Source: Thermococcus sp.
GTDB taxonomy: Archaea; Methanobacteriota_B; Thermococci; Thermococcales; Thermococcaceae
Direction of reading: 5' to 3'
Length of the DNA: 20,748 nucleotides
NCBI GenBank assembly: GCA_027023165.1
Contig: JALVWX010000005.1
Location: forward strand, 1 to 20,748
The notes beneath the pieces are model-generated. The model had not been told where the DNA came from, did not search any database, and saw only the letters and a list, made by a program, of their open reading frames with translations. Each line of letters opens with the position of its first letter. Position 1 is the stretch's first letter. The position numbers and the translations under genes were made by a program. This document shows positions 1 through 6,964 of the stretch, piece by piece.

Positions 1-74
1 CCCTCAAGCTCGTCCATTTTGATGCCCATCTGCCTCATGAGCTTCTTCATCTGCCTCGGGTTCATGCCCATCAT
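1..74 (-). CDS. nac: Nascent polypeptide-associated complex protein (NAC alpha), N-terminal fragment
   Basis: Only the first 24 codons are in the window; the gene runs off the left edge. The visible peptide is MMGMNPRQMKK followed by LMRQMGIKMDELE, the Met/Lys/Arg-rich N-terminus typical of archaeal NAC just before the NAC domain. In the family, archaeal NAC is a homodimer that binds ribosomes and emerging chains. The start is the first of two consecutive ATG codons and is preceded by GGTGGTAAGG, a good ribosome-binding site. A TATA-like box at 103-113 would place transcription about 10 bases upstream of the start. The identification rests on a short peptide, so it is likely rather than certain. 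Confidence 0.72.
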   Translation of the reverse strand, partial: MMGMNPRQMKKLMRQMGIKMDELE

Positions 75-102
75 CCTTACCACCGGTGGAAATTGGGGGA
101 GG

Positions 103-113
103 ATTTTAAAAAG
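103..113 (-). promoter_or_regulatory. TATA box for nac
   Basis: On the minus strand this reads CTTTTTAAAATCC, an A/T block about 30-40 bases upstream of the nac start. It overlaps the TAA stop codon (106-108) of the antiporter gene, so nac can be transcribed independently of the genes upstream of it. Confidence 0.5.
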
Positions 114-1260
114 GTTGGGAGCCTTCCCCGCGGAAGGCCGCCTTCAGGAGCGTCGGAGTCACGAGGGTGCTCAGGAATATCATCGTCACTATCACGAGGT
201 ACGCATCAGGCCCAACTATGCCCTCCTTCATGGCTATCGCTAACATCGCAAGCTCAACGCCCATCCTCGGTATCATGCCGATTCCAACGCGGAGGGAGGA
301 TTTCCACCCCATTCCAGCGAAGAGTGCACCAAGGCCGCAGCCCAGTACCTTGCTGAGTATCGCCACCAAACTGAAGAGCAGGGCGAAGAATCCCACGGAG
401 GAGAGGCCGGTGAGGGGTATGTTCATGCCCACATCCACGAAGAACAGCGGAACGAAGAGAGAGTGCGCTATCACCCTCGTGTGCTCGAATATCGGCTTCC
501 TGAACTCCGTCTCGCTGAGGGCCAGGCCGAAGAGGTAGGCACCGAGGATAGACGCAAGGTTCATGTGCTCCGCGAGGTACGCAAACGCGAAGAGCGTCGC
601 CATGGAGAGCGTAACGGTCGAATCAGCGAAGCCTATCCTGACAACCTTTCTGAGGAGGTAGTCCATCAAACCGGGAACGACGTAGAGCATAACCGCTATG
701 AAGACGCCGACCATGAGAAGTATCTCGCCTATCCCAAGGGGGTTAACGCCACCCTCACCGAGGGAGGAGATCACGACGGTCAGAACGATTATTCCGAGGA
801 TATCGTCAACGATGGCCGCCGTAAGGATGGTGCTCCCCTCGGGGGTCTTGAGGGAATCAAGCTCCATCAGAACCCTGACGGTGAGGCTGACGCTCGTGGG
901 GGTCGTCAGAGCGCCGTACAGAAGGGCCTGCTGAAAACCCTTGAAGGGATACGCTATACCGAATCCCATCAGGAAAGCCACGAGGACGCCTATCCCTGCA
1001 ACCGAGAGGCCCGCTTTTCCGGCCTCCTTAAGCTCCTCTATGCTGCTCTCAAGGCCGGCCATGAAGAGAAGCAGGAGGACGCCTATCATCGAGATGTCCT
1101 TTACCTCCTCGGTTGGGGGCATCGCTATTCCGAGGAGGATTCCGCCAACTATCTGACCGAGGACGACGGGCTGGCTTATCCTCGCGAATATCCAGCCGAA
1201 AACCTCCGCCGTCGCGAGCATGGCCGCGATGTAGAGTATCAGCTCAGGCTCCAACTCCAT
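106..1260 (-). CDS. Cation/proton antiporter, CPA2 (KefB/NapA-like) family
   Basis: This is a polytopic membrane protein of about 384 residues, hydrophobic throughout with roughly 11-13 predicted membrane spans and no long cytoplasmic tail. The motif TAAIVDDILGIIV near residue 153 carries the paired aspartates typical of electrogenic Na+/H+ antiporters of the NapA/CPA2 type, and TPTSVSLTVRVL near 121 matches the discontinuous-helix region of the family. The expected role is exchange of Na+ (or K+) for protons across the cytoplasmic membrane. The start is ATG at 1260, overlapping the TGA stop of the upstream CBS gene (TGATG); GTG at 1263 would add one residue. The overlap implies translational coupling, so the CBS protein is a plausible regulatory partner. 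The transported ion cannot be read from sequence. Confidence 0.9.
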   Translation of the reverse strand: MELEPELILYIAAMLATAEVFGWIFARISQPVVLGQIVGGILLGIAMPPTEEVKDISMIGVLLLLFMAGLESSIEELKEAGKAGLSVAGIGVLVAFLMGFGIAYPFKGFQQALLYGALTTPTSVSLTVRVLMELDSLKTPEGSTILTAAIVDDILGIIVLTVVISSLGEGGVNPLGIGEILLMVGVFIAVMLYVVPGLMDYLLRKVVRIGFADSTVTLSMATLFAFAYLAEHMNLASILGAYLFGLALSETEFRKPIFEHTRVIAHSLFVPLFFVDVGMNIPLTGLSSVGFFALLFSLVAILSKVLGCGLGALFAGMGWKSSLRVGIGMIPRMGVELAMLAIAMKEGIVGPDAYLVIVTMIFLSTLVTPTLLKAAFRGEGSQPF

Positions 1261-1730
1261 CACCGGGAGAATATCCTAAGCAACCTGATGACGCTCTGGG
1301 CCGAGAAGGTCCCAACAACCCTCTTCTTCTCAACCACCGGGAACTGCCTGACGCCAGTTTCGAGCATCATCCCAAGGGCGTAGCTCAGGGGGTCGTCCGG
1401 GGAGAGCTTTATCGGTCTCGTGTTCATTATCTCCTTCACCGGCCTGTCCCAGTCGAAGTGAGCCTCTTTGATGGCGTCTATGCCAACCAAAACGTAGTCG
1501 CTCGGGGGGACGACGAGGTTTATTATCTCGTCTATCGAGATGAAGCCGAGCAGTCTGTTTTCCTCGTCGGCAACGACGGCACAGGTTCGGTGCTCTATCC
1601 CCTTGATGAGGTCCTCTATCCTATCCTTCGGGGATAGCTTGAGGAAGTTCTCGTCCATCACGAGCTTTACCGGCATCCTTGAGAGCTTGGCGATGTTGAG
1701 CTTGGGCTTCTCTTCCGCCTCTTCCCCCAT
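1260..1730 (-). CDS. CBS-domain protein, putative antiporter regulator
   Basis: A soluble protein of 156 residues with two CBS repeats, about residues 20-75 (ending LLGFISIDEII) and 97-155 (PVKEIMNTRPIKLSPDDPL to VVGTFSAQSVIRLL). CBS pairs usually bind adenine nucleotides or S-adenosyl compounds and gate an attached or partner protein. Its stop codon overlaps the antiporter start, so a role sensing nucleotide or energy status for that transporter is a reasonable inference, not shown. I chose ATG 1730 because GGTGGTGGT lies immediately upstream; an upstream in-frame start at 1760 would run through the likely promoter. Confidence 0.82.
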   Translation of the reverse strand: MGEEAEEKPKLNIAKLSRMPVKLVMDENFLKLSPKDRIEDLIKGIEHRTCAVVADEENRLLGFISIDEIINLVVPPSDYVLVGIDAIKEAHFDWDRPVKEIMNTRPIKLSPDDPLSYALGMMLETGVRQFPVVEKKRVVGTFSAQSVIRLLRIFSR

Positions 1731-1763
1731 GACCACCACCGATTGTACCGGGTAGGGCACCGA

Positions 1764-1775
1764 AGTTTAAAACCT
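1764..1775. promoter_or_regulatory. Shared TATA element for divergent CBS and small membrane protein genes
   Basis: The almost symmetric block GTTTAAAACC lies between starts at 1730 (minus) and 1803 (plus). Counting about 26 bases each way puts transcript starts near 1743 and 1795, each leaving a short leader that carries a GGTGG-type ribosome-binding site. One TATA element could therefore serve both directions. This is inferred from spacing only. Confidence 0.5.
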
Positions 1776-1802
1776 TTGAGGACAACTGAGGCCGGTGGGA
1801 TA

Positions 1803-1982
1803 ATGACCGTCCCTCAATCCGGGCCAACACTCATCCAGCTGGCGGAACTGATCGGCGGTCTGCTGGTTATGGGGATAGCCTTCCACTTCCTCTTTGACTA
1901 TATGGAGCGCTACGCCGAAAGGAAGGAGAAGGAGATAGAGGAGGAGCTTAAGGAAGAGGAGGAAACAGGGGAGCTATATTGA
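1803..1982 (+). CDS. Small single-span membrane protein with acidic/basic tail
   Basis: A 59-residue protein of unrecognised family. Residues about 9-28 (LIQLAELIGGLLVMGIAFHF) form one hydrophobic span. They are followed by a strongly charged helix rich in Glu and Lys (RYAERKEKEIEEELKEEEE) that should sit at the membrane surface and could form a coiled coil. The ATG at 1803 has GGTGGG just upstream; a longer reading frame from 1743 would begin before the promoter and is unlikely. The gene faces away from the CBS/antiporter operon. Small proteins like this can be accessory subunits of membrane complexes, but no partner is evident. Confidence 0.68.
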   Translation: MTVPQSGPTLIQLAELIGGLLVMGIAFHFLFDYMERYAERKEKEIEEELKEEEETGELY

Positions 1983-2000
1983 TGAACCAAATCACCAAAA

Positions 2001-2012
2001 ACTATTTATTTT
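2001..2012 (+). promoter_or_regulatory. TATA box of vapBC
   Basis: ACTATTTATTTT is centred about 27 bases before the vapB ATG at 2034. The predicted transcript would begin within a few bases of the start codon, so the vapB message is probably leaderless or nearly so; no ribosome-binding site is present. Confidence 0.6.
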
Positions 2013-2033
2013 CCAAAAATCCTAATATCTACC

Positions 2034-2276
2034 ATGACAGTGGAAGTTGTAAGACTCGATGACAATGGCAGGCTCTACCTTCCCGCCAGCATTAGGAGGA
2101 AGCTCCGCTCCAAGGAATTCTACATCGAAGAGAGAAACGGGGAGATAGTTCTCGTTCCAGTAAGGAAGAAGATAGAAAAGTACTGGGGCATCTTCAAAGG
2201 TGAGAACCTAACCGCGGAGGAGATGGACAGAATAGTGGAAGAAGAAACCGAAAAGCTCCTGAGGGATGAGCTTTGA
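2034..2276 (+). CDS. vapB: VapB-type antitoxin, AbrB/SpoVT fold
   Basis: An 80-residue protein whose first 45 residues have the swapped-hairpin AbrB/SpoVT pattern: VVRLDDNGRLYLPASIRRKL, then EFYIEERNGEIVLVPV. The C-terminal part (EKYWGIFKGENLTAEEMDRIVEEETEKLL) is the helical tail with which VapB antitoxins wrap and inhibit the toxin. Family knowledge says it also binds its own promoter as a complex with VapC. It overlaps vapC by 4 bases. A 60-base sample of the adjoining vapC gene is 40% GC against 65% in serA, consistent with an acquired module. Confidence 0.88.
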   Translation: MTVEVVRLDDNGRLYLPASIRRKLRSKEFYIEERNGEIVLVPVRKKIEKYWGIFKGENLTAEEMDRIVEEETEKLLRDEL

Positions 2277-2644
2277 AGATTTATGTGGACGTTAACGTGG
2301 TCTATTATATCTTAACTGCAAACGACGAGTTCGGGATTAGAGCAAAAGAACTTGTTGAAGAGTACTACGGTATGATGGTTACCTCTACACTCACTGTTTG
2401 GCAGCTCTACATCCTCCTTCGGAGAAAGGGAGATAAGAGGCCAGAGCTGACCAATATACTCTCAGAGCTGGGAATAAAAATTGTACCCTTAACACCCGAG
2501 ATTTTGTCAGAAGCGGAGAAGTGCCAGTGGCTTGACTTTGACGATGCCATCCACTACGCGACGATGAAAGCCCACAGGATAAGCGTAATCCTCTCAAACG
2601 ACCGTGATTTTGACAAAATTAAGGAGATAAAGAGGGTCTTTTAG
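2273..2644 (+). CDS. vapC: VapC-type PIN-domain toxin (ribonuclease)
   Basis: A 123-residue PIN protein. Asp6 in MKIYVDVNVV, Asp91 in WLDFDDAIHYATMKA and Asp110/Asp112 in ILSNDRDFDKI match PIN acidic positions. The usual second acidic residue (Glu in a T-x-x-E stretch around residue 44) appears as Gln here (TLTVWQLYIL), which may change metal binding. Translation most likely starts at TTG 2273, one base before the vapB TGA at 2274, with GAGGGATGAG upstream as ribosome-binding site. VapC toxins cut tRNA or rRNA when released from VapB. The gene ends one base before the stop of the converging TPR gene. Confidence 0.86.
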   Translation: MKIYVDVNVVYYILTANDEFGIRAKELVEEYYGMMVTSTLTVWQLYILLRRKGDKRPELTNILSELGIKIVPLTPEILSEAEKCQWLDFDDAIHYATMKAHRISVILSNDRDFDKIKEIKRVF

Positions 2645-2645
2645 C

Positions 2646-3674
2646 TCACTCCCTCTTCTCCCCGGGGAAGTTCGAGGTTTCCTCGTTGGCCTTCATGATG
2701 CTCTGTCTGTACTCCTCGTACTTCTTCCTCGCTTCTTCGGCCTTCTCCTTCTCGCCGAGGTACTCGTACGCCTCAGCAACGTGCTTCCACCACATCGGGT
2801 CCTCCTCGGCCTCCTTCATGCAGTACTCGAGGAACTTCCGATAAGCTTCCCTCGCGAGTTCTTCCATCCCGAGCTTCCGGGCGATGTTGCCGACGTCCTC
2901 CCAGAAGACGCCCTCCTCTTCCGCTTCCTTCTTGTAGTACTCGAGGGCCTTCTCCCAGGCTTCCCTGGCCTTCTCCTCATTTCCAAGCTCCTCGTAGAGC
3001 TTCGCCACGTCCTCCCAGAACCATGGCTCCTCCTCGGCGTAGCGCTCGAGGGCTTTGGCGGCCCTCTCCATGTTCCCGGCCTTCTTCCAGTACTCGTGGG
3101 CCTCCTTGAGGTAGTATGTGTCCTTCTCCTTCTCGTAGAGCTCCTCATAGATTTCAGCGGCCTTCTCGTACTTTCCGGCCTTCTCGTAGGCCCAGGCGGC
3201 GCTCTCCATCCAGCCGAGCTTCTCGTACATCTCGGCGGCTTTTTCGTATTTTCCTGCCTTCTCGTATTTTCTCGCCGCCTGCTTGTACTTGCCGGCCTTT
3301 TCGAGGCTCTCGGCGCTCTTAAAGCGGTCGGTAAGGCCGAGGTCAGGCTCGCTGATGTACCAGATTCCGAAGGCGAAGGCCGCGATGAAGAAGACTATTA
3401 TCGCCCCGACGACCCAGAGGTCGCGCCAGACGATGCTTAGATAGGTTGCGTAGCCGCTTATCGCCGTTAGGGCTGCCAGAACAGCCCCGTACTTCCAGCT
3501 CTCCGCGTAAAGCGTCAGCCCCGTGAAGAAGAGCAGGATAAGCGTGAAGGACAAGAAGCCGAGGACGAGTATCACCTGGAGCAGCAGCTTCGGGCCGCCG
3601 TACCAGACTATGCCGGCCGCTATCGCAAGGACGACAAGGAGGAAGCCAATCAGATACGCTTTAAGCCGGTCCAT
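2646..3674 (-). CDS. Membrane protein with four N-terminal spans and TPR-like repeats
   Basis: A 342-residue protein. Residues about 7-25, 30-55, 61-80 and 86-106 are membrane spans; residues 119-326 are a soluble helical repeat domain. The domain begins with four tandem 13-residue units (from A127: AGKYKQAARKYEK, AGKYEKAAEMYEK, LGWMESAAWAYEK, AGKYEKAAEIYEE). It ends with three exact 38-residue units starting at 213, 251 and 289, each opening AEE and carrying a Trp-Trp or Phe-Trp pair. The pattern resembles TPR/SNAP-like scaffolds that bind proteins, but 38 is longer than the standard 34. ATG 3674 has GGGGGTGA upstream and lies inside the end of the ogt gene (25-base overlap), so it is co-transcribed with ogt. 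The specific function is unknown. Confidence 0.82.
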   Translation of the reverse strand: MDRLKAYLIGFLLVVLAIAAGIVWYGGPKLLLQVILVLGFLSFTLILLFFTGLTLYAESWKYGAVLAALTAISGYATYLSIVWRDLWVVGAIIVFFIAAFAFGIWYISEPDLGLTDRFKSAESLEKAGKYKQAARKYEKAGKYEKAAEMYEKLGWMESAAWAYEKAGKYEKAAEIYEELYEKEKDTYYLKEAHEYWKKAGNMERAAKALERYAEEEPWFWEDVAKLYEELGNEEKAREAWEKALEYYKKEAEEEGVFWEDVGNIARKLGMEELAREAYRKFLEYCMKEAEEDPMWWKHVAEAYEYLGEKEKAEEARKKYEEYRQSIMKANEETSNFPGEKRE

Positions 3675-4186
3675 TCTTTCACCCCCTCTGTTTTCAGCAG
3701 GAAGATCTTCTCATCGAGCCTTGGAGTGTAGTGGCCTATGCCGTCGCGAGCAACGACCCTGTGACAGGGAACGACCACCGGGTAAGGGTTCCTCTTCATG
3801 GCCCCACCTATGGCCCGCGGTGATGTGTTCAAAGCCTTCGCGAGGCTACCGTAGGTTATAACGCTCCCTCTTTTAACGTTTTTCGTGAGCCATTCGTAAA
3901 CGCGCCTCTCAAAGGGAGTAACGCCCTCAAAGGACAGCTCATTCAAAACGTCGGCGTTGTCAACCCTTCCGATGATAACGTCCCTCACGAGGGCCGGATA
4001 ATCAGAACCCCCTCGAGTCAAATCAACGTCCACGCCCCTTTTTCTCAGAAAACTGGCGAGGCGCTCGGTGTTCTTCGAGAACTGCTCATCGTCGAGGGCG
4101 AAGGTTATCCCCTGTATTTTCTCCGCCCATAGCACGGCAATCCAGACCTTCCTCCCGGCTATCTCGAAAACGTCAGCGCTCAGCAT
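3650..4186 (-). CDS. ogt: Methylated-DNA--protein-cysteine S-methyltransferase
   Basis: A 178-residue suicide repair protein that transfers the alkyl group from O6-alkylguanine in DNA to its own cysteine. The active-site motif VVPCHRVV places the acceptor at Cys141. Upstream, SVITYGSLAKAL and SPRAIGGAMKRNP form the helix-turn-helix with the arginine finger (Arg124) that enters the DNA. The length and Cys position fit the Thermococcus kodakarensis enzyme as I remember it. It overlaps the trmJ-like gene by 14 bases upstream and the TPR gene by 25 bases downstream, so all three form one operon. The ribosome-binding site is weak (GGAATG), suggesting translational coupling. Confidence 0.95.
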   Translation of the reverse strand: MLSADVFEIAGRKVWIAVLWAEKIQGITFALDDEQFSKNTERLASFLRKRGVDVDLTRGGSDYPALVRDVIIGRVDNADVLNELSFEGVTPFERRVYEWLTKNVKRGSVITYGSLAKALNTSPRAIGGAMKRNPYPVVVPCHRVVARDGIGHYTPRLDEKIFLLKTEGVKEWTGLKRI

Positions 4187-4889
4187 TCCGGCATTCCTCC
4201 AGCCTGAGCCTCGCCTTCCTGAGCGGGCCGATCAGGGTGTGAACCTCCCTGCCGTAGAGGAAGGCCCTCCCGACGGCCCTTCTGAAGACGGAGACGAGGA
4301 ACTCTCTCCTTTCGACATCCTTAGGATAGTCGAGAGCCTCAAGAAGTCCCGCCCAGGTTTTCACGAGCTGTTCTTTTTCAACCCTCGTGGCGGGCTTAAG
4401 CGCCTCCACCGCCGGCTCAGGCTTCCTCTTGGAGAGTTCGTAGAGGATCACCGCGGCGGCCTGGGCGAGGTTCATAACGGAGTAAGCCTCGCTCGTGGGT
4501 ATCGTCACCGTCACGTCCATCCGCTCAAGCTCCTCGTTCTTCAGTCCTATGCTCTCGCGCCCGAAGAACAGGCCGACCCTTCCGGGGTAGCCCCTAAGCG
4601 TCTCCCCCAGCTCCCAGGGCATGAGCGGGGAGCGGTGGGGTGAAAACTTCCCTCCGGCCTTTCCCGTGGTCCCAACGGTAAAATCAAAAAGCTCCAGCGC
4701 GTCCTCAAAATCCTCCAGGATGAGCGCGTTCTCCAGAATGTCCCCCGCGTGAACGGCGTAGGCGTAGCTCTCCCCGGTGAGGTTGGGGTTGACCAGGACT
4801 AACCGGGAGAAGCCGAAGTTCTTCATGGTTCTCGCGACCATCCCGATGTTTGCCGGCCCTTCAGGCTCGACGAGAACAACCGCCAGCAT
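4173..4889 (-). CDS. SpoU/TrmH-family tRNA 2'-O-methyltransferase (TrmJ-like)
   Basis: A 238-residue SPOUT enzyme that should methylate a ribose 2'-OH in tRNA with S-adenosylmethionine; archaeal TrmJ acts on position 32. Motif 1 is EPEGPANIGMVARTMKNFG (Asn14, Arg20), motif 2 is LFFGRESIGLKNEEL (residues 107-121) and motif 3 is YSVMNLAQAAAVILYEL (136-152), which together form the trefoil knot. The C-terminal 80 residues are a helical extension like that in TrmJ. It is first in the operon with ogt. There is no clear ribosome-binding site, and a TATA box at 4913-4919 predicts transcription starting at or next to the ATG, so the mRNA is probably leaderless. Position specificity is inferred from the family. 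Confidence 0.87.
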   Translation of the reverse strand: MLAVVLVEPEGPANIGMVARTMKNFGFSRLVLVNPNLTGESYAYAVHAGDILENALILEDFEDALELFDFTVGTTGKAGGKFSPHRSPLMPWELGETLRGYPGRVGLFFGRESIGLKNEELERMDVTVTIPTSEAYSVMNLAQAAAVILYELSKRKPEPAVEALKPATRVEKEQLVKTWAGLLEALDYPKDVERREFLVSVFRRAVGRAFLYGREVHTLIGPLRKARLRLEECRNAER

Positions 4890-4895
4890 CGGTAG

Positions 4896-4919
4896 GCATT
4901 TAAAAGCCGGGCTTTAAAC
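4896..4919. promoter_or_regulatory. Divergent promoter pair, trmJ-like gene and panE operon
   Basis: Two A/T boxes lie 8-10 bases apart. GCATTTAAAAGCC at 4896-4907 is placed for the plus-strand gene starting at 4935. GGTTTAAAGC (minus strand, about 4911-4920) is placed about 25 bases before the minus-strand ATG at 4889. The boxes are so close that transcription in the two directions probably interferes. Confidence 0.55.
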
Positions 4920-4934
4920 CCTTGTGGTGAGCGC

Positions 4935-5378
4935 ATGTACGAGGTTGCCTACCTGCCACTCGCCCCCGCGGGGATAAGGAGAAAGGCACGGCCCCTCGCG
5001 GCAGGGGCGCTGCTGGCCTTCTCGCTCCTCTACTCCCTCCCGGACGCTTGGAGATACGCGCTTCTCCTAGCCTCTGGAGTGGTCCTCGCCCTCGGCTGGC
5101 CCTTTGAGAAACAGCCCGTTAAGGCCTGGGAGAGGTTCCTGAACGCGGTTCTCGCGATGGGCGGAATCGCGGTGGCCTCCACAATGGGAGGGAATACATC
5201 TTACATTCTCGGTGCGGCGGGAGTTACGCTGTTCTCGGGCAACCGGGTCCTGTCGTCATTCGGACTTCTGCCCGTATCGGCATTATTCCTGGTAGGTCTG
5301 ACCGGTCTCAATGGGGTTGGGGCGTTTGCTTTAACCTACATCTACGCGCTCCACCACCTTAGAAAGCTCCTGAGGTGA
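4935..5378 (+). CDS. Conserved membrane protein of unknown function
   Basis: A 147-residue hydrophobic protein with about four to five membrane spans: roughly 21-35, 39-54, 67-81, 89-100 and 107-139. A short basic N-terminal region (GIRRKARPL) suggests that the N-terminus is cytoplasmic. I recognise no family motif. GGTGA lies just upstream of the ATG. It is the first gene of a plus-strand operon and its stop is only four bases before the ketopantoate reductase start. The GAGGTGA spanning its stop codon serves as the next ribosome-binding site, so the two are probably translated together. Confidence 0.75.
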   Translation: MYEVAYLPLAPAGIRRKARPLAAGALLAFSLLYSLPDAWRYALLLASGVVLALGWPFEKQPVKAWERFLNAVLAMGGIAVASTMGGNTSYILGAAGVTLFSGNRVLSSFGLLPVSALFLVGLTGLNGVGAFALTYIYALHHLRKLLR

Positions 5379-5382
5379 GACG

Positions 5383-6291
5383 ATGAGGATTTACGTGCTC
5401 GGTGCGGGGAGCATAGGCTCACTCTTCGGCGGCCTCTTGGCTAAGGCCGGGAACGACGTGACCCTGATCGGAAGGGAAGAGCAGGTTAATGCGATCAACG
5501 AGATGGGCCTTGAGGTGTTCGGCGTCGAGGACTTCACCGTTTACCCGAAGGCGAGCCTCTACGCGCCGGACGAGCCGCCAGACCTCCTCCTACTCTCCAC
5601 GAAGTCATACTCGACCAAAGCGGCCCTTGAGTGCGCCGGGAGCTGTATCGGACCAAACACATGGGTCCTCAGCATACAGAACGGCCTCGGGAACGAGGAG
5701 CTTGCCCTCAGGAGGACGGAGAAGGTTATGGGCGGGATAACCACGAACGGGGCCATGCTCGTGGATTGGGGCCGCGTGAAGTGGACCGGGAAGGGGATAA
5801 CCGTCGTGGGGAAGTATCCCACGGGGAGGCATGATTTCGTGGACGAGGTGGCACGGGTCTTCAATGAGGCCGGTATAGAGACCAGCGTCAGTGAGGAGGT
5901 AATCGGCTGGAAGTGGGCGAAGGCGATAGTCAACTCCGTCATCAACGGCCTCGGAACGATTTTAGGCGTTAGGAACGGCTTTCTGATGGAGGACCCGAAC
6001 CTCGAGGGAATCTCGGTGGACATAGCAAGGGAGGGCTGTCTCGTCGCCCAGCAGCTCGGCATAGAGTTCGAGGTTCACCCGCTTGAACTGCTCTGGGACA
6101 CGATAGAGAGGACGAGGGACAACTACAACTCCACCCTGCAGGACATAATGCACGGGAAGAGGACCGAGGTGGATTACATCAACGGGAAGATCGTGGAGTA
6201 TGCCAGATCGGTGGGTTTGGAAGCCCCGAGGAACGAACTCCTGTGGGCGCTGGTGAAGGCGAGGGAAAACCTAAATAAGTCCGACGGGTAA
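5383..6291 (+). CDS. panE: 2-dehydropantoate 2-reductase (ketopantoate reductase)
   Basis: This enzyme reduces 2-dehydropantoate to pantoate in the coenzyme A pathway. The 302-residue protein begins with a Rossmann fold, [20 protein letters not shown], with the GxGxxG at 7-12. It continues with [11 protein letters not shown] (Lys74 region) and QNGLGNEE (Asn100), then the C-terminal helical domain with [14 protein letters not shown]. Lys180 aligns with the catalytic lysine, and Asn184 and Asn188 are the family substrate contacts. The T. kodakarensis homologue has been described as NADH-preferring and inhibited by coenzyme A; whether that applies here is inference. The start has GAGGTGA eight bases upstream. 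Confidence 0.93.
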   Translation: MRIYVLGAGSIGSLFGGLLAKAGNDVTLIGREEQVNAINEMGLEVFGVEDFTVYPKASLYAPDEPPDLLLLSTKSYSTKAALECAGSCIGPNTWVLSIQNGLGNEELALRRTEKVMGGITTNGAMLVDWGRVKWTGKGITVVGKYPTGRHDFVDEVARVFNEAGIETSVSEEVIGWKWAKAIVNSVINGLGTILGVRNGFLMEDPNLEGISVDIAREGCLVAQQLGIEFEVHPLELLWDTIERTRDNYNSTLQDIMHGKRTEVDYINGKIVEYARSVGLEAPRNELLWALVKARENLNKSDG

Positions 6292-6311
6292 GGAATAGCG
6301 GAGGGGTCAAC

Positions 6312-6959
6312 ATGGCCATCTTTGGAGGAAAGGAAAGCAGCGTTTTTGATGCCATTGAGGAGCACCTCAAGGCCGTAGACGAGGCCCTCGAAGCCTTCAG
6401 GGGGCTGGTTTCGGCGTACCTTGAGGGGGACATGGAGAGGGCAAAGGAACTCGAGGAGAGGGTGAGCGAGCTTGAGAGCAAAGCCGACAAGCTCAGGAGG
6501 GGCATAGAGACGATGCTCTACGAGGGAGCCTTCCTGCCCGCGAACAGGGGCGACTACGTGCACCTGAGCGAGCAGATCGACCAGGTAGCGGATGCAGCCG
6601 AGAGCGCCGCCCACACACTCATACTCGCCAAGCCTCGCGTGCCCGTTGAGCTGAAGAAGGAGATAATGGAACTCGTGGATTCCGCGATAGGGACCTACAG
6701 GCTCCTGATTGACGCTGTTAGGGCACTCAACTCGGACGTCGATAAGGCCATAGAGCTGTCAAAGGCCGTGGAAGACGCGGAGGAGAGCGCCGATAAGGTT
6801 GAATACGAGGTCAAGGGCAAGGTTTATGAAAGCGAGACCATCAGCACCTACGCCAAGATAATCTGGAACCAGGCTCTGACCAAGATCGGAGACATAGCCG
6901 ACCGCGCGGAGGATGCCTCCGATCAGGTCATGCTGATGGCAATAAAGAGAAGGGGATGA
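6312..6959 (+). CDS. DUF47/PhoU-like protein (phosphate transport accessory)
   Basis: A 215-residue, nearly all-helical protein of the DUF47 (TIGR00153, PhoU-related) family. It has long antiparallel helices with regularly placed acidic residues (SELESKADKLRRGIE near 56 and VEDAEESADKVEYEV near 152). In PhoU-like proteins, such E/DxxxD repeats bind metal clusters. Members are usually encoded beside a Pit-type phosphate permease and modulate it, but no permease is present in this window; the partner may be elsewhere. A GGAGGGG ribosome-binding site precedes ATG 6312. The gene sits between panE and serA in the same operon. Confidence 0.86.
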   Translation: MAIFGGKESSVFDAIEEHLKAVDEALEAFRGLVSAYLEGDMERAKELEERVSELESKADKLRRGIETMLYEGAFLPANRGDYVHLSEQIDQVADAAESAAHTLILAKPRVPVELKKEIMELVDSAIGTYRLLIDAVRALNSDVDKAIELSKAVEDAEESADKVEYEVKGKVYESETISTYAKIIWNQALTKIGDIADRAEDASDQVMLMAIKRRG

Positions 6960-6964
6960 TAGCC

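Noticed and set aside
463..1383. 306-residue plus-strand open frame opposite the antiporter and CBS genes
   Set aside because: It is antisense to clear membrane-protein and CBS coding sequence and has a composition (many Arg, Glu, His, Tyr) typical of a shadow frame in high-GC DNA.
2781..3440. 219-residue leucine-rich plus-strand open frame
   Set aside because: It is the reverse reading of the repetitive TPR region; its apparent leucine repeats mirror the Glu-Lys codons of the real gene.
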